Assembly (NCBI GenBank): GCA_903879775.1
Contig: CAIRMY010000079.1
Location: 1-27,656 of the forward strand
Length of the DNA: 27,656 nucleotides
Direction of reading: 5' to 3'
From: an uncultured Bacteroidota bacterium
GTDB taxonomy: Bacteria > Bacteroidota > Bacteroidia > NS11-12g > UBA955
Below, one piece after another: positions 15,019 through 23,981 of the stretch; position 1 is the stretch's first letter, and each line of letters opens with the position of its first letter. A program made the position numbers and the translations under genes. A model generated the notes under the pieces. The model saw only the letters and a program-made list of their open reading frames with translations. It made no database searches and had not been told where the DNA came from.

Positions 15019-17649
15019 TTATTTGATTTTGAGTTTGAAAGATTTATCGGGCATTTCAATGGAAAATTTATAATACGACTGCGTGGTTTTTAAAACCCGT
15101 TCAATTTTATATAGGTCTTGTTTTAACGCAAAATGCGGAATCTTTGTTTCAGAAACTTTTGCAGAATTCGCAACAAATGTTTGGTTATTGACTTCGAAAA
15201 TATGTGGCGTTGGGCTATCGTCGAGGTTATTTGCCTTGCTTTCTGGTAAACCATGAATCATAAATTGTATGGTTTTATAGGGGAAATTAAAATTGGCAGT
15301 TTTTTCAATGTTGAATGTGATTTCTTGATTTTGAGCGCTCCCTGAAATTTGAATTTTTCCAAAAGGTAAGTCTTTGTTTTTCAGTGAAATTCCATCGTCT
15401 TCGTATAAAAATCCCTCATAAGAACCAGCTGCATTGTAGTACACATGAAGATTGAGTGTGTCAGATTTACATTGTGTATTTTCTATTTTTTGAGGGACAA
15501 TTTCTGGCAAGATGGTACCCGCGTTTACAAAGATGGGAAGTTGCGCAATGCCCGCATTCACGAAATGGGATTTATTGCCTTGGAATATTTCATCACTATG
15601 TATTGAATACCAAATGTTTGAATTCGGAGTTTGTGGCAAAAATACTTCTGTGCTTTTGACGGTGCTTCTCACAGGAGCGATTAAAAGTCCTTTCCCCAAT
15701 ATAAATTGACTTTCGAATTTTTCTGAAAAACCATTTATATAATTGGCATCAGATAAATTTGATAAATAAGCCATCGATTTTAATACCGGAGATTCGTTTT
15801 GCTGCATTGAACTGTAAATGTATGGAATGAGTCGGTAGCGCAATTGCATGTAATAACGGTTGATTTCGGTATTGATATCACCATAGCACCAAGGTTCAGA
15901 TGTGGGCATGTCAATCATTTTATGTGCTCTGTAAAAAGGTGTAAAGGCAGCTACCGACATCCACCTGGTGAAAAGTTCTGGGGTGGCAGGATTCATGAAG
16001 CCGCCAACATCGGCACCCACGAAATCAACACCGCTGAGCGACATATTTGCGAGCATTTTGAAACTCAGCATCATGTGGTCATCGGAAGCCACATTGTCGC
16101 CGGTCCAAACGGCTGCATATTTTTGAATTCCAGCAAATCCGGCTCTGGTAAGGGTGAAAACCCTTTTGTTGAGCAATTTTTCTGCGCCTTCTCTTGTTGC
16201 GCGCGCCATTTGCATGCCATATACATTTCGGTTTTGTGTGAGGTTGCTCAAATGTCCTTCACGATCAAAACGAATATAACTCGGCACTTCTTTGCCCCAA
16301 GCTGCTGGCTCATTCATGTCGTTCCACAATCCAGAAATGCCTAAATCCGTATAGAATTTTACGGATTCACTCCACCATTGACGGGCCTTTGGATTTGTAA
16401 AATCGGGAAAATTACAGAGTCCCGGCCAAACCCCAGCTTCGTAATTGGTGCCATTTGGATATTTTAAAAACAAATCCTGTTTCAGTGCATTCTCGTAGGC
16501 TGGATATCCTTTTTCAACTTTAATTCCAGGATCTAAAATGGTGATGATGTTTATGCCTTGAGACGTTAACGTTTCAACCATTGATTTCGGATTTGGGAAT
16601 TGCTGTTGGTTGAAAGTGAATACTTTGCAAGCATCCATGTAGTGAATATCGAGGTGAATTGCATCCACTGGCATGTTTTTCTTTTTAAATTCAGCCGCCA
16701 ATGAAAGCACTTCATCCTGTGATTTATAGCTCCAACGCGATTGGTGAAATCCCAAGCTCCATTTTGGTGGTAAAGGGGTATAACCAGTGAGCGCTCTGTA
16801 TTTCGAACTTATATCTGAAATGGCATTGCCTAAAATGACATAATATCTTAAGTGGTCATCTTCAACTGAAACTGAACTATAGTCGCAAGCGGCACCAAAG
16901 TTGAAGTAACTTTTACTCGAATGATCTACATAAATGCCATAATTGAAGTCTTTCCACCCTCCAATGTAAAACGGAATTGAAACATACAAAGGATCTTGTT
17001 CCACGCCGTATGCTGGCACATCCGAATTCCACATGGTATATGCGTTTCCCTTTCTGTTCACAGGGCCTGTTTTTTCGCCAAGTCCTATGAAATACTCCTC
17101 TTGTATTTCAAAGTTCTTGCTAATTTTATGATCTTCATTCACCCAAGGTAAATTCGTTTTGTCTCTCAGTATAACTGTGGAATTTGCGTACTGATTGTCT
17201 GGATTTTGGGTTGAATTTTTATAGTTTATTTCTCTGATGCATAAATTAAATGGATTGGGAATTATTTCTACGATGTATTTACCAATGGTATATCGTTTTG
17301 TTTCTGGCGTATTTCCACCATTTTGTTGCAAGATTTTTGGCAATTTGTTTTTCAGAAGTTCATTTCTTTTTTCAGTAGGGACGGTGTACGAATGGTGCCA
17401 TTGGTTTTTGTTAGTGGTGGGAAAATATGAGAATTCTAAAATGTCGATTTCTGAATTTTGATTCAATGATATGGGTTGTATGATCAATTGAAATTCTGGA
17501 GTTGTAACCTCTATTTGATTGCCATTGATCAATTGGGATTTTACGTTTTGCGCATGCAAATGATTGAGCAAACCGCAAATCATTACAGTGCCAAACAACA
17601 GAAGTCGAAGATATTTGGAATTTTGATTAAAATATTGTATATTAAGCAT
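15019..17649 (-). CDS. GH31 family alpha-glucosidase, exported
   Basis: Exo-acting retaining alpha-glycosidase. The 876-residue product has a signal peptide (about 1-34, ending LHAQ) and a galactose-mutarotase-like N-terminal domain (about 40-280). The catalytic barrel has WSLGFHQSRWSY (297-308), DAIHLDIHYMD, the nucleophile Asp444 in LWNDMNEP and the acid/base Asp518 in WTGDN, then VDFVGADVGGF. C-terminal beta domains (DUF5110-like) finish the protein. Family members cleave alpha-1,4, alpha-1,6 or alpha-xylosyl links; the sequence alone does not tell me which. It starts 6 bp after the esterase stop, so the two form an operon, and it is followed by the osmC remnant. In this PUL an alpha-1,6 specificity would make sense (inference). 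Confidence 0.93.
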   Translation of the reverse strand: MLNIQYFNQNSKYLRLLLFGTVMICGLLNHLHAQNVKSQLINGNQIEVTTPEFQLIIQPISLNQNSEIDILEFSYFPTTNKNQWHHSYTVPTEKRNELLKNKLPKILQQNGGNTPETKRYTIGKYIVEIIPNPFNLCIREINYKNSTQNPDNQYANSTVILRDKTNLPWVNEDHKISKNFEIQEEYFIGLGEKTGPVNRKGNAYTMWNSDVPAYGVEQDPLYVSIPFYIGGWKDFNYGIYVDHSSKSYFNFGAACDYSSVSVEDDHLRYYVILGNAISDISSKYRALTGYTPLPPKWSLGFHQSRWSYKSQDEVLSLAAEFKKKNMPVDAIHLDIHYMDACKVFTFNQQQFPNPKSMVETLTSQGINIITILDPGIKVEKGYPAYENALKQDLFLKYPNGTNYEAGVWPGLCNFPDFTNPKARQWWSESVKFYTDLGISGLWNDMNEPAAWGKEVPSYIRFDREGHLSNLTQNRNVYGMQMARATREGAEKLLNKRVFTLTRAGFAGIQKYAAVWTGDNVASDDHMMLSFKMLANMSLSGVDFVGADVGGFMNPATPELFTRWMSVAAFTPFYRAHKMIDMPTSEPWCYGDINTEINRYYMQLRYRLIPYIYSSMQQNESPVLKSMAYLSNLSDANYINGFSEKFESQFILGKGLLIAPVRSTVKSTEVFLPQTPNSNIWYSIHSDEIFQGNKSHFVNAGIAQLPIFVNAGTILPEIVPQKIENTQCKSDTLNLHVYYNAAGSYEGFLYEDDGISLKNKDLPFGKIQISGSAQNQEITFNIEKTANFNFPYKTIQFMIHGLPESKANNLDDSPTPHIFEVNNQTFVANSAKVSETKIPHFALKQDLYKIERVLKTTQSYYKFSIEMPDKSFKLKIK

Positions 17650-17655
17650 TAGGGT

Positions 17656-18534
17656 TTATTTAAGTTTTTGTTGAAACATCCAAGGTAACAAACCTGGTTC
17701 TGCAAATGTAGCATCCCAGCTGTTATGATTTGCATTTGGAAATAAGGTGATTTTAGTATCGATTCCGGCATTTTTCAATTGCTTTGCAATTTCAATGCTG
17801 CATTCGGGTGGTACAATATCGTCTTTTAAGCCATGGAAAAACCACCAATGCGAACGTTTCAAAGGTTTGAAATTGCTAATTTTACCTCCTCCACAAATGG
17901 GAAATGCGGCGGCAAAGGTTTTGGGCATTCTGCGCATTAACTCAATGGTTCCCATGCCTCCCATTGAAAGTCCCCCAAGATAAATACGGCTTGGATCGAT
18001 GTAAGATTGTTTTTTTAAATGTTCCACAAGTGCAATTAGAAGTTTCATGGCTTTGGTGGATGCAGTATCGTCGTGAAACGTAAAATGGGGTTTCCCTACA
18101 GAATCTTGTGTTCGGTTTACATTGCTCCAATAACTGTTTTTGTTGCATTGAGGGAAAATGGCGTGACAAGCAAAACCGGCGTATGCCGCTCTCCATATCC
18201 ATTCGCTGCCATGTGATAGTTGACTTTCATTGTCGTTCCCTTTTTCTCCTGATCCATGCAAAAATATCACAATGGGAAGTGGCTTTTCCCAAAGGCTCGA
18301 ATAATTGAATTCTCTGTAGGGTAACGTATCTCCATTGTATATGAAAATGCGCTTTTTAAATTCCCGGGATACATCAAATTTGGCGGTGTCGCCATAATGA
18401 ATTGTTTTTGCAGAAACTGTCGATATTTCTTTGGATGGCTTAAATAAGTTGCATCCCAAGAGTAATACAGAACAAATTAGTAAAATTGATTCATGAAATG
18501 CTGGAATTTGCTGTTTTGAATGCATGAGATACAA
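17656..18534 (-). CDS. alpha/beta-hydrolase esterase lipoprotein
   Basis: A serine esterase of the prolyl-oligopeptidase/PHB-depolymerase-like group. The 292 residues include a lipobox LLLGC (Cys28), oxyanion block HGSGEKG (93-99), nucleophile elbow GLSMGG (Ser190), acidic residue in HGLKDDIVP (Asp238/Asp239) and catalytic His270 in NANHNSW. It is therefore probably active and membrane-anchored outside the cytoplasm. The likeliest start is ATG 18534 or ATG 18525 (MHSKQQIP). It is first in an operon with GH31 and divergent from the second GH144-like gene, with only about 60 bp between starts. Removal of acyl groups from the PUL glycan is a reasonable guess but not shown. Confidence 0.85.
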   Translation of the reverse strand: MYLMHSKQQIPAFHESILLICSVLLLGCNLFKPSKEISTVSAKTIHYGDTAKFDVSREFKKRIFIYNGDTLPYREFNYSSLWEKPLPIVIFLHGSGEKGNDNESQLSHGSEWIWRAAYAGFACHAIFPQCNKNSYWSNVNRTQDSVGKPHFTFHDDTASTKAMKLLIALVEHLKKQSYIDPSRIYLGGLSMGGMGTIELMRRMPKTFAAAFPICGGGKISNFKPLKRSHWWFFHGLKDDIVPPECSIEIAKQLKNAGIDTKITLFPNANHNSWDATFAEPGLLPWMFQQKLK

Positions 18535-18591
18535 ATATTGTCAATTTTACAAAAACAATTGCTAAATTGCTATACTTTTATCATCGTATCA

Positions 18592-20127
18592 ATGAAGAAT
18601 TATTTATTGAAGTGTTTACATTTAGTTAGTTTAATTGTTTTTTCAGCAAATGCAATTGCGCAAAGTGAAAAATCATTTCCCAATCAAAGTCAATCTCCTT
18701 TTGGTGCAAAGCACGGGAATGGTGGAACAAGAAATTGGTATAATTTTCAATTGAATTCAGATGAAAAGCGAATTTTTGATACCGTACAGTATCGTACATT
18801 TCAATATTTTTGGGATGGTGCAGAACCGAATTCTGGATTAGCCCCAGAGAGAATTCACATGGATAACAATTATCCAGAAAATGACCAACATATTGTAACG
18901 ACCGGTGGGAGTGGATTTGGCGTGATGGCCATAACTGCTGGGTATTATAGGGGATGGATTAGCCAAGCCCAATACCTCAATAGAATGGGTAAAATTGTAG
19001 ATTTCTTGGCAACTTGTGATCGTTTTCACGGAGCTTGGCCTCATTGGATTGATGGAAAAACGGGTAAGGTGAAACCATTTTCAAAATACGACGACGGCGG
19101 CGATTTGGTAGAGTCGAGCTTTTTAATGCAAGGTTTGTTATGCGTTAAATCGTTTTTAGAAATCAACATCCAAGTTGAAAGTGTTCGAAATGCTAAAGTA
19201 GAAACTTTGCATTTAGGCAAATTCAATGGTTCACTCAATGAGACCAAACAGAACATTATCAATAAAATTCAGAAATTTTGGAATGAAATGGAATTCGATT
19301 GGTATACCAATGGGAAAAAAGTTTTGTATTGGCATTGGAGTCCTAATTACGGTTGGAAAATGAATTTCGGGGTGAGAGGGTACAATGAATGTTTGATAAT
19401 GTACGTTTTAGCTGCGAGTTCTCCAACTCATGCAATTTCTGCCGACGTGTTCCATTTGGGTTGGGCTGATTCAGGTAGGATTGTTGCTGAGAATAGAACA
19501 CATTACGATAAGTATTCTTTAAAGTTGCGCCATCAAGGAAAGCCGCCTCACGGTGGGCCATTGTTTTGGGCGCACTATTCATATTTGGCCTTGAATCCGA
19601 TGGGACTTTCGGATAGGTATTGTGATTATGGACAAGAAAATTGCAATCAAACCATGATGAATATGCGCTGGTGTAGTGATAATCCATTGAAATTTAAAGG
19701 ATATAGTGATAGTTCTTGGGGACTTACCGCGAGTTATTCAGTGCGGTTTTATGCGGCACATGCACCTGATAGCCTGAATGATGTTGGTGTAATTTCGCCC
19801 ACTGCGGCATTGTCGTCTTATCCATATTCACCAATGTGGTCAACGAAAGCAATGGTCAAATGGTATAAAACGAAACCAGAATTGTTTGGTCGATATGGGT
19901 TTTATGATGCGTTTTCTGAGCAAGAAAATTGGATGAAGCCACATTATTTGGCAATTGATCAAGGTCCAGTTGCCGTGATGATGGAAAATTATAGAAGTGG
20001 TTTATTTTGGGGATTGTTTATGTCGAACAAAGACATTCAAAGTGGGATTGCAAAGTTGGGGATGATTGTTAAGCCTGTGAATGTGGATTGGAAATTGCCG
20101 GTTTTTAAAATGCCTGATTCTAAGTAG
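18592..20127 (+). CDS. second GH144-like endo-beta-1,2-glucanase, soluble exported form
   Basis: From the ATG at 18592 the product has 511 residues and a signal peptide MKNYLLKCLHLVS...NAIAQ (1-24), with no lipobox. The longer frame from 18520 would bury this signal and overlap the esterase start, so it is rejected. Family blocks are VQYRTFQYFW, TTGGSGFGVMAI, FHGAWPHWIDG, DDGGDLVESSFLMQGLL with Asp167, Asp171 and Glu174, and GYNECLIMYVLAASSPT with Glu266. Compared with the copy at 10773 it lacks the Ig-like domain. It also carries an extra stretch of about 20 residues around 193-220. Probably periplasmic, acting on imported oligosaccharides. The stop is TAG. Confidence 0.82.
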   Translation: MKNYLLKCLHLVSLIVFSANAIAQSEKSFPNQSQSPFGAKHGNGGTRNWYNFQLNSDEKRIFDTVQYRTFQYFWDGAEPNSGLAPERIHMDNNYPENDQHIVTTGGSGFGVMAITAGYYRGWISQAQYLNRMGKIVDFLATCDRFHGAWPHWIDGKTGKVKPFSKYDDGGDLVESSFLMQGLLCVKSFLEINIQVESVRNAKVETLHLGKFNGSLNETKQNIINKIQKFWNEMEFDWYTNGKKVLYWHWSPNYGWKMNFGVRGYNECLIMYVLAASSPTHAISADVFHLGWADSGRIVAENRTHYDKYSLKLRHQGKPPHGGPLFWAHYSYLALNPMGLSDRYCDYGQENCNQTMMNMRWCSDNPLKFKGYSDSSWGLTASYSVRFYAAHAPDSLNDVGVISPTAALSSYPYSPMWSTKAMVKWYKTKPELFGRYGFYDAFSEQENWMKPHYLAIDQGPVAVMMENYRSGLFWGLFMSNKDIQSGIAKLGMIVKPVNVDWKLPVFKMPDSK

Positions 20128-20138
20128 TTTATAAAATA

Positions 20139-20171
20139 ACAAAGGGCAGAATGAAGCATTCTACCCTTTGT
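20139..20171. terminator. hairpin between convergent genes
   Basis: ACAAAGGG, one mismatch, AGAATG, a 3-nt loop, CATTCT, mismatch, CCCTTTGT: a 14-bp stem with one mismatch between the convergent GH144-like and DUF4476 genes. T-runs are weak on both sides (TTATTTTATAA on the minus strand), so termination strength is uncertain. Confidence 0.55.
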
Positions 20172-20230
20172 CGGAAAAACTAAACTAAACTATTCTAAAT
20201 TAATAACTTTGAAATTTCATTTTTATTTGA

Positions 20231-20776
20231 TTAGTGAATAAAACTTTCTAATTCTTCAATGCTACTTGAATATTGAAATGCAGAATTTACTTGGTAGTAA
20301 TTATGTGGATCAATGCAGAACCCATAAGAGAATTTTGCAAATTCAAGTCTGCTGCTTTCGTAAGAAAATTCCATCATGATATCGGCAATTTGATTTGCAG
20401 AATATCCTTGTCCGCGAACTGCTTGTTTTGCTATAATGATTTTATCACTTTCAAAAGAAGTATTTCTCAATTGGTAAATGAGATCTTCGTGTTGATAATT
20501 GTAATTTCCTCTAGCTCCATTGTTGTGATTACAACCATTGTGATGGTGGCAAACATTGCAATTTGAATAAACAACACGAGTTCTTGGAGCAATATAAACA
20601 GGATTTCTTCTTACCGGAATTCCAACATTGATACGCACTTGTAAGGGTGCTCTGCGTTGAACGATAATTGAGTTATGGCGATTGCCACGGTTGTTTCCCC
20701 CTCTATGATGGTGGTGTTGTGCGTTTGCTTGGTTAAAAAGAGCAACTGCAAGTCCGAGTAATAGAATGTTTTTCAT
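20231..20776 (-). CDS. DUF4476 domain exported protein with His/Cys-rich segment
   Basis: 181 residues with a signal peptide (1-19, ending NQANA). The mature protein starts QHHHHRGGNNRGNRHN, and a second rich segment CNVCHHHNGCNHN lies at 73-85 (Cys73, Cys76, His77-79, Cys82, His84). The C-terminal part (about 95-181) has the helical DUF4476 pattern: IAKQAVRGQGYSANQIADIM, MEFSYESSRLEFAKFSY, and NYYQVNSAFQYSSSIEELESF. The function of DUF4476 is unknown to me; the clustered His and Cys suggest metal binding. A clear AGGAGA Shine-Dalgarno lies about 8 nt before the ATG (around 20785-20790), unusual in this window. The 210-bp gap upstream to the TonB receptor holds no gene that I can see. Confidence 0.75.
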   Translation of the reverse strand: MKNILLLGLAVALFNQANAQHHHHRGGNNRGNRHNSIIVQRRAPLQVRINVGIPVRRNPVYIAPRTRVVYSNCNVCHHHNGCNHNNGARGNYNYQHEDLIYQLRNTSFESDKIIIAKQAVRGQGYSANQIADIMMEFSYESSRLEFAKFSYGFCIDPHNYYQVNSAFQYSSSIEELESFIH

Positions 20777-20986
20777 AAGGTGTTCTCCTTTCTTGTAAGG
20801 TTATGTTCAAAAGACGTGCCAAAGGTTGATTTGTTACAAAAGTTAGAATATTGTTTACACGTAAATTAAATGTTAAGTTTATGTAAAGTGTATTGCCTTA
20901 ATGTTAAGGAGGGTTTGGGATTTAGGTTCAAAATATAAACTTGTCTTAATAGTTCAGTAATAATGCAGTTTTTATTTTGTAATTGT

Positions 20987-23824
20987 ATGTTAAAGAAATC
21001 AGTATTGTTTATTTTCAGTTTGCTTACCATTCATTTCTTGGGTGCTCAAACTGCTCTGGTTGTGGGGAAAGTGTTATCTGATGACGGTAAACCTTTGGCT
21101 GACGCAACGGTCATTTTTAATGAGGGAAATTATTCAAGTACCGATGTTGATGGTCAATTTAAATCAACGTTGCAAGTTGGATCAAGTCAATATATCTGTA
21201 TAGCAAAAGGTTATGACACATTAACCGAAAACTTTGATGTCCAAATTGAAAACAATTTCTTAACCATCATTTTGTCGAATACTCAAAAAATGAAGGGGGT
21301 AGATATTTCTACAAAGAAAAAAGTCAAAGCCAATACAGTAACCATGGCCATTGAAACCAAAAAGATGGCTCCTGGAATGGTAGAAGCCATCAGTGCCGAA
21401 GATTTTCAGAAAACAAGCATTCGTACAACATCAGATGCACTGAAAAGAATTCCAGGTGCAACCATCATGGACGGTAAGTTTGCAAATATTAGAGGGATGT
21501 TTGATCGTTATAACGCAGGGTATTTAAATGGCGCTCCATTGCCAAGTACTGAGAGTGATCGAAAAGCTTTTTCATTTGATATTATACCAGCAGCATTGTT
21601 AGATAATATCATTGTTGTTAAGTCAGCAACGCCCGATATGATTGGTGATTTTGGTGGTGGAATCATTAAAATTAACACAAAAAGCATTCCTGAAAAATTG
21701 AGCCAGTCTGTTTCAATTGGTTTTCAGTATAATTCTATTACCACATTAAAAGATGTACAAACATTTTCAATGTTGGGAAGCGAATACATGGGTATCCCAG
21801 CTTCAGAACATAAAATTCCTGTTTTAAATTCAATGAAACCAGGTGCTAGCGCAGCTGTAAATATTGAAGAGACCAAAAAATTTAATAATGATTGGAGCAT
21901 CCAAACCATGAAACCAATGTTAAGTCCTAGATTTAGCTATTCTATTGGAAAGCCATTCAAAATTGGCAAAAAGGAATTGGGATTTTTAGTGAGTGTAAAT
22001 TATGCGTTGACGCAAAAATATAGCCGTGGTTTGGTAGAAAATAGAGACTATGGTACAAACTACGTTTATAAAAGTTTCAACGATGATGTTTACGGTACGA
22101 ATGTTCAAAATGGTGGTATCGCTAATTTGTCCTTCAAAATAAATAACAAGAATAGAATTGATTTTAGAAACTTATTGAGTTTGACATATGATGCAAATAC
22201 AACGGTTAGGGAAGGGGTTTCTGATAAAGATAATGACATGTATAGTCAAGCATATTCTAACATGGTGTCATTTAATCGTTTGGTGAGTTCGCAATTGAAT
22301 GGAACCCATTCATTTGGTGACAATAAGCACAGTTTGAATTGGGTGATGAACTATGGTAACACCAATCGTGAGATTCCAGATTTTAGAATTGCAAACTATG
22401 CGTTGCCAGGAAATATAGATCGTCAGTTGGTCATTAATCCGTTTTTTAACACGGGTACTGGAAGGTTTTTCTCAAATTTAGATGAGAATACTTATTCTGC
22501 ATCTGCTGATTATTCGTACACCATGAAATTGGCAAAAATGACAAATATTTTCAAAACGGGTGCTTATTACCAGGGTAGAAATAGAACGTTTTTAAGCCGT
22601 CAGTTTGTTTATGGTCCATTGGGAACAAGTTTATATTCAAACAATATGCCTGAAATTGATTTAGCAACTTCTAAATTGTCTGAGAATTCTCTATTTTTAT
22701 CTGAAATTGATGTGACTGATAAAGGAGAGTATGATGCATTTAGCAAATTGGGTGCGGCGTATGTTATGGTAGAAAATCATGTTCCATTGTTTGTAAAGGA
22801 AACAAAAACGTATTCAATTAAATTTATTTATGGTATCCGTTATGAGAGTTTTGAGCAAGAATTAGACAATGCGTATTTTAGAAAATTGTCTGGAATTACG
22901 GGTGTAACAAGGAAAATGGCATCTCCTGGGGTGAATTCTGATTGGTTGCCTTCAATCAATGTGAGTGTGCCGGTGTCTGATAAAATGACTGTTCGTGCAG
23001 CTGCTTATAAAACTTTAAACCGACCAGAATTAAGAGAATTGGCTCCATTTGCATTTTATAACTTCAATATCAACTCTGAGATTTTAGGAAACAATAAATT
23101 GCAACGTGCAACAATTGATAATTATGATATACGTTGGGAATTTTTCGGAAAGAAAGAAGACATGATTTCAATCGGTGGATTTTACAAGAGAATTACAAAC
23201 CCAATTGAATTTTCATTGGATCCAACTCAACCTTTAATTAGAACCTTTACTTATCAGAATGAGCGTATTGCCGATAATTATGGTATTGAAATAGAGGCGC
23301 GTAAAAACTTGGCTAAAATGGTAATTTATACAGGTTTGAATTTCTTTAAAGATTTAACATTCTATGGTAACTTATCATTGATCAAATCTGAAATTAAATT
23401 TGGTCAAAATAGTAACGGTGTTGTTTCAAGACCATTGCAAGGACAAAGTCCTTATGTGATTAATTTAAGTTTGTTCTATGAAAACAAGAGTGGTTTCCAA
23501 GTGAATACTAGCTTTAATAAAATTGGTCAAAGAATTGCATATATTGGGGTTCCTCAGAGTGTTCAAAGGTTTGGTGCTGATATTTATGAGTACGGAAGAA
23601 GCGTTTGGGATGTGCAATTTGGTAAGAAAGTTGGTAAGAAAGGACTTGTAAAATTAACGATTGGCGACATTTTGGCGCAGAAAAATGTGTTTTATCAAGA
23701 TTTGGATCAAAACGGCGCATTGAGTGATACGGAATATAATGCTGCAACAAAAACTGGTGACAATGTATTGTTTAGTTTCACAAACGGTACAACCATAACA
23801 TTGAATTATTCAATTACATTCTAA
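20987..23824 (+). CDS. TonB-dependent outer membrane receptor (non-SusC type)
   Basis: 945 residues from ATG 20987, which gives a compact signal peptide MLKKSVLF...HFLGAQ (1-21). The ATG at 20963 would add MQFLFCNC and looks less natural. A carboxypeptidase-regulatory-like domain (about 22-105) is followed by a plug with AISAEDFQKTSIRTTSDALK, RIPGATIMDGKFANIRGMFDRY and SATPDMIGDFGGGIIKINTK. The beta-barrel of about 650 residues ends in LNYSITF. It lacks the SusC signature and has no SusD partner. The ligand is unknown. It is followed, after a terminator, by a T9SS-secreted protein, which may be its surface partner. Confidence 0.88.
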   Translation: MLKKSVLFIFSLLTIHFLGAQTALVVGKVLSDDGKPLADATVIFNEGNYSSTDVDGQFKSTLQVGSSQYICIAKGYDTLTENFDVQIENNFLTIILSNTQKMKGVDISTKKKVKANTVTMAIETKKMAPGMVEAISAEDFQKTSIRTTSDALKRIPGATIMDGKFANIRGMFDRYNAGYLNGAPLPSTESDRKAFSFDIIPAALLDNIIVVKSATPDMIGDFGGGIIKINTKSIPEKLSQSVSIGFQYNSITTLKDVQTFSMLGSEYMGIPASEHKIPVLNSMKPGASAAVNIEETKKFNNDWSIQTMKPMLSPRFSYSIGKPFKIGKKELGFLVSVNYALTQKYSRGLVENRDYGTNYVYKSFNDDVYGTNVQNGGIANLSFKINNKNRIDFRNLLSLTYDANTTVREGVSDKDNDMYSQAYSNMVSFNRLVSSQLNGTHSFGDNKHSLNWVMNYGNTNREIPDFRIANYALPGNIDRQLVINPFFNTGTGRFFSNLDENTYSASADYSYTMKLAKMTNIFKTGAYYQGRNRTFLSRQFVYGPLGTSLYSNNMPEIDLATSKLSENSLFLSEIDVTDKGEYDAFSKLGAAYVMVENHVPLFVKETKTYSIKFIYGIRYESFEQELDNAYFRKLSGITGVTRKMASPGVNSDWLPSINVSVPVSDKMTVRAAAYKTLNRPELRELAPFAFYNFNINSEILGNNKLQRATIDNYDIRWEFFGKKEDMISIGGFYKRITNPIEFSLDPTQPLIRTFTYQNERIADNYGIEIEARKNLAKMVIYTGLNFFKDLTFYGNLSLIKSEIKFGQNSNGVVSRPLQGQSPYVINLSLFYENKSGFQVNTSFNKIGQRIAYIGVPQSVQRFGADIYEYGRSVWDVQFGKKVGKKGLVKLTIGDILAQKNVFYQDLDQNGALSDTEYNAATKTGDNVLFSFTNGTTITLNYSITF

Positions 23825-23843
23825 TTGGATTTTAACATACGCG

Positions 23844-23869
23844 AAAAGGGCCCTTTGAGGGCCTTTTTT
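23844..23869 (+). terminator. intrinsic terminator after the TonB receptor
   Basis: AAAAGGGCCCT (23844-23854), a TTG loop and AGGGCCTTTTT (23858-23868) make an 11-bp stem with one wobble, followed by the T-run ending at 23869. Confidence 0.85.
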
Positions 23870-23981
23870 GTTTTGTTAAATTCATGTTAATTCTAATTCT
23901 AAAGCAAAACACAATGATAACCTTGCGTTAAAAGTAACCTCATAGTGTAGGTGTTATTTTGTGGTTGAAAAAAAAGAATAT

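Noticed and set aside
15844..16344. 166-codon plus-strand frame opposite GH31.
   Set aside because: It lies over the conserved GH31 active-site region and has no signal, domain or start context of its own.
5298..17649. Starch/alpha-glucan PUL, suggested by SusC/SusD with GH31 and 'glucoamylase' labels.
   Set aside because: There is no GH13 or GH97 gene, and the 'glucoamylase' family here has the GH144-type acidic motif; GH3 BglX also indicates beta-glucan.
18520..18591. Longer start of the second GH144-like gene at 18520.
   Set aside because: It overlaps the divergent esterase start and puts 24 residues before a complete signal peptide that begins at 18592.
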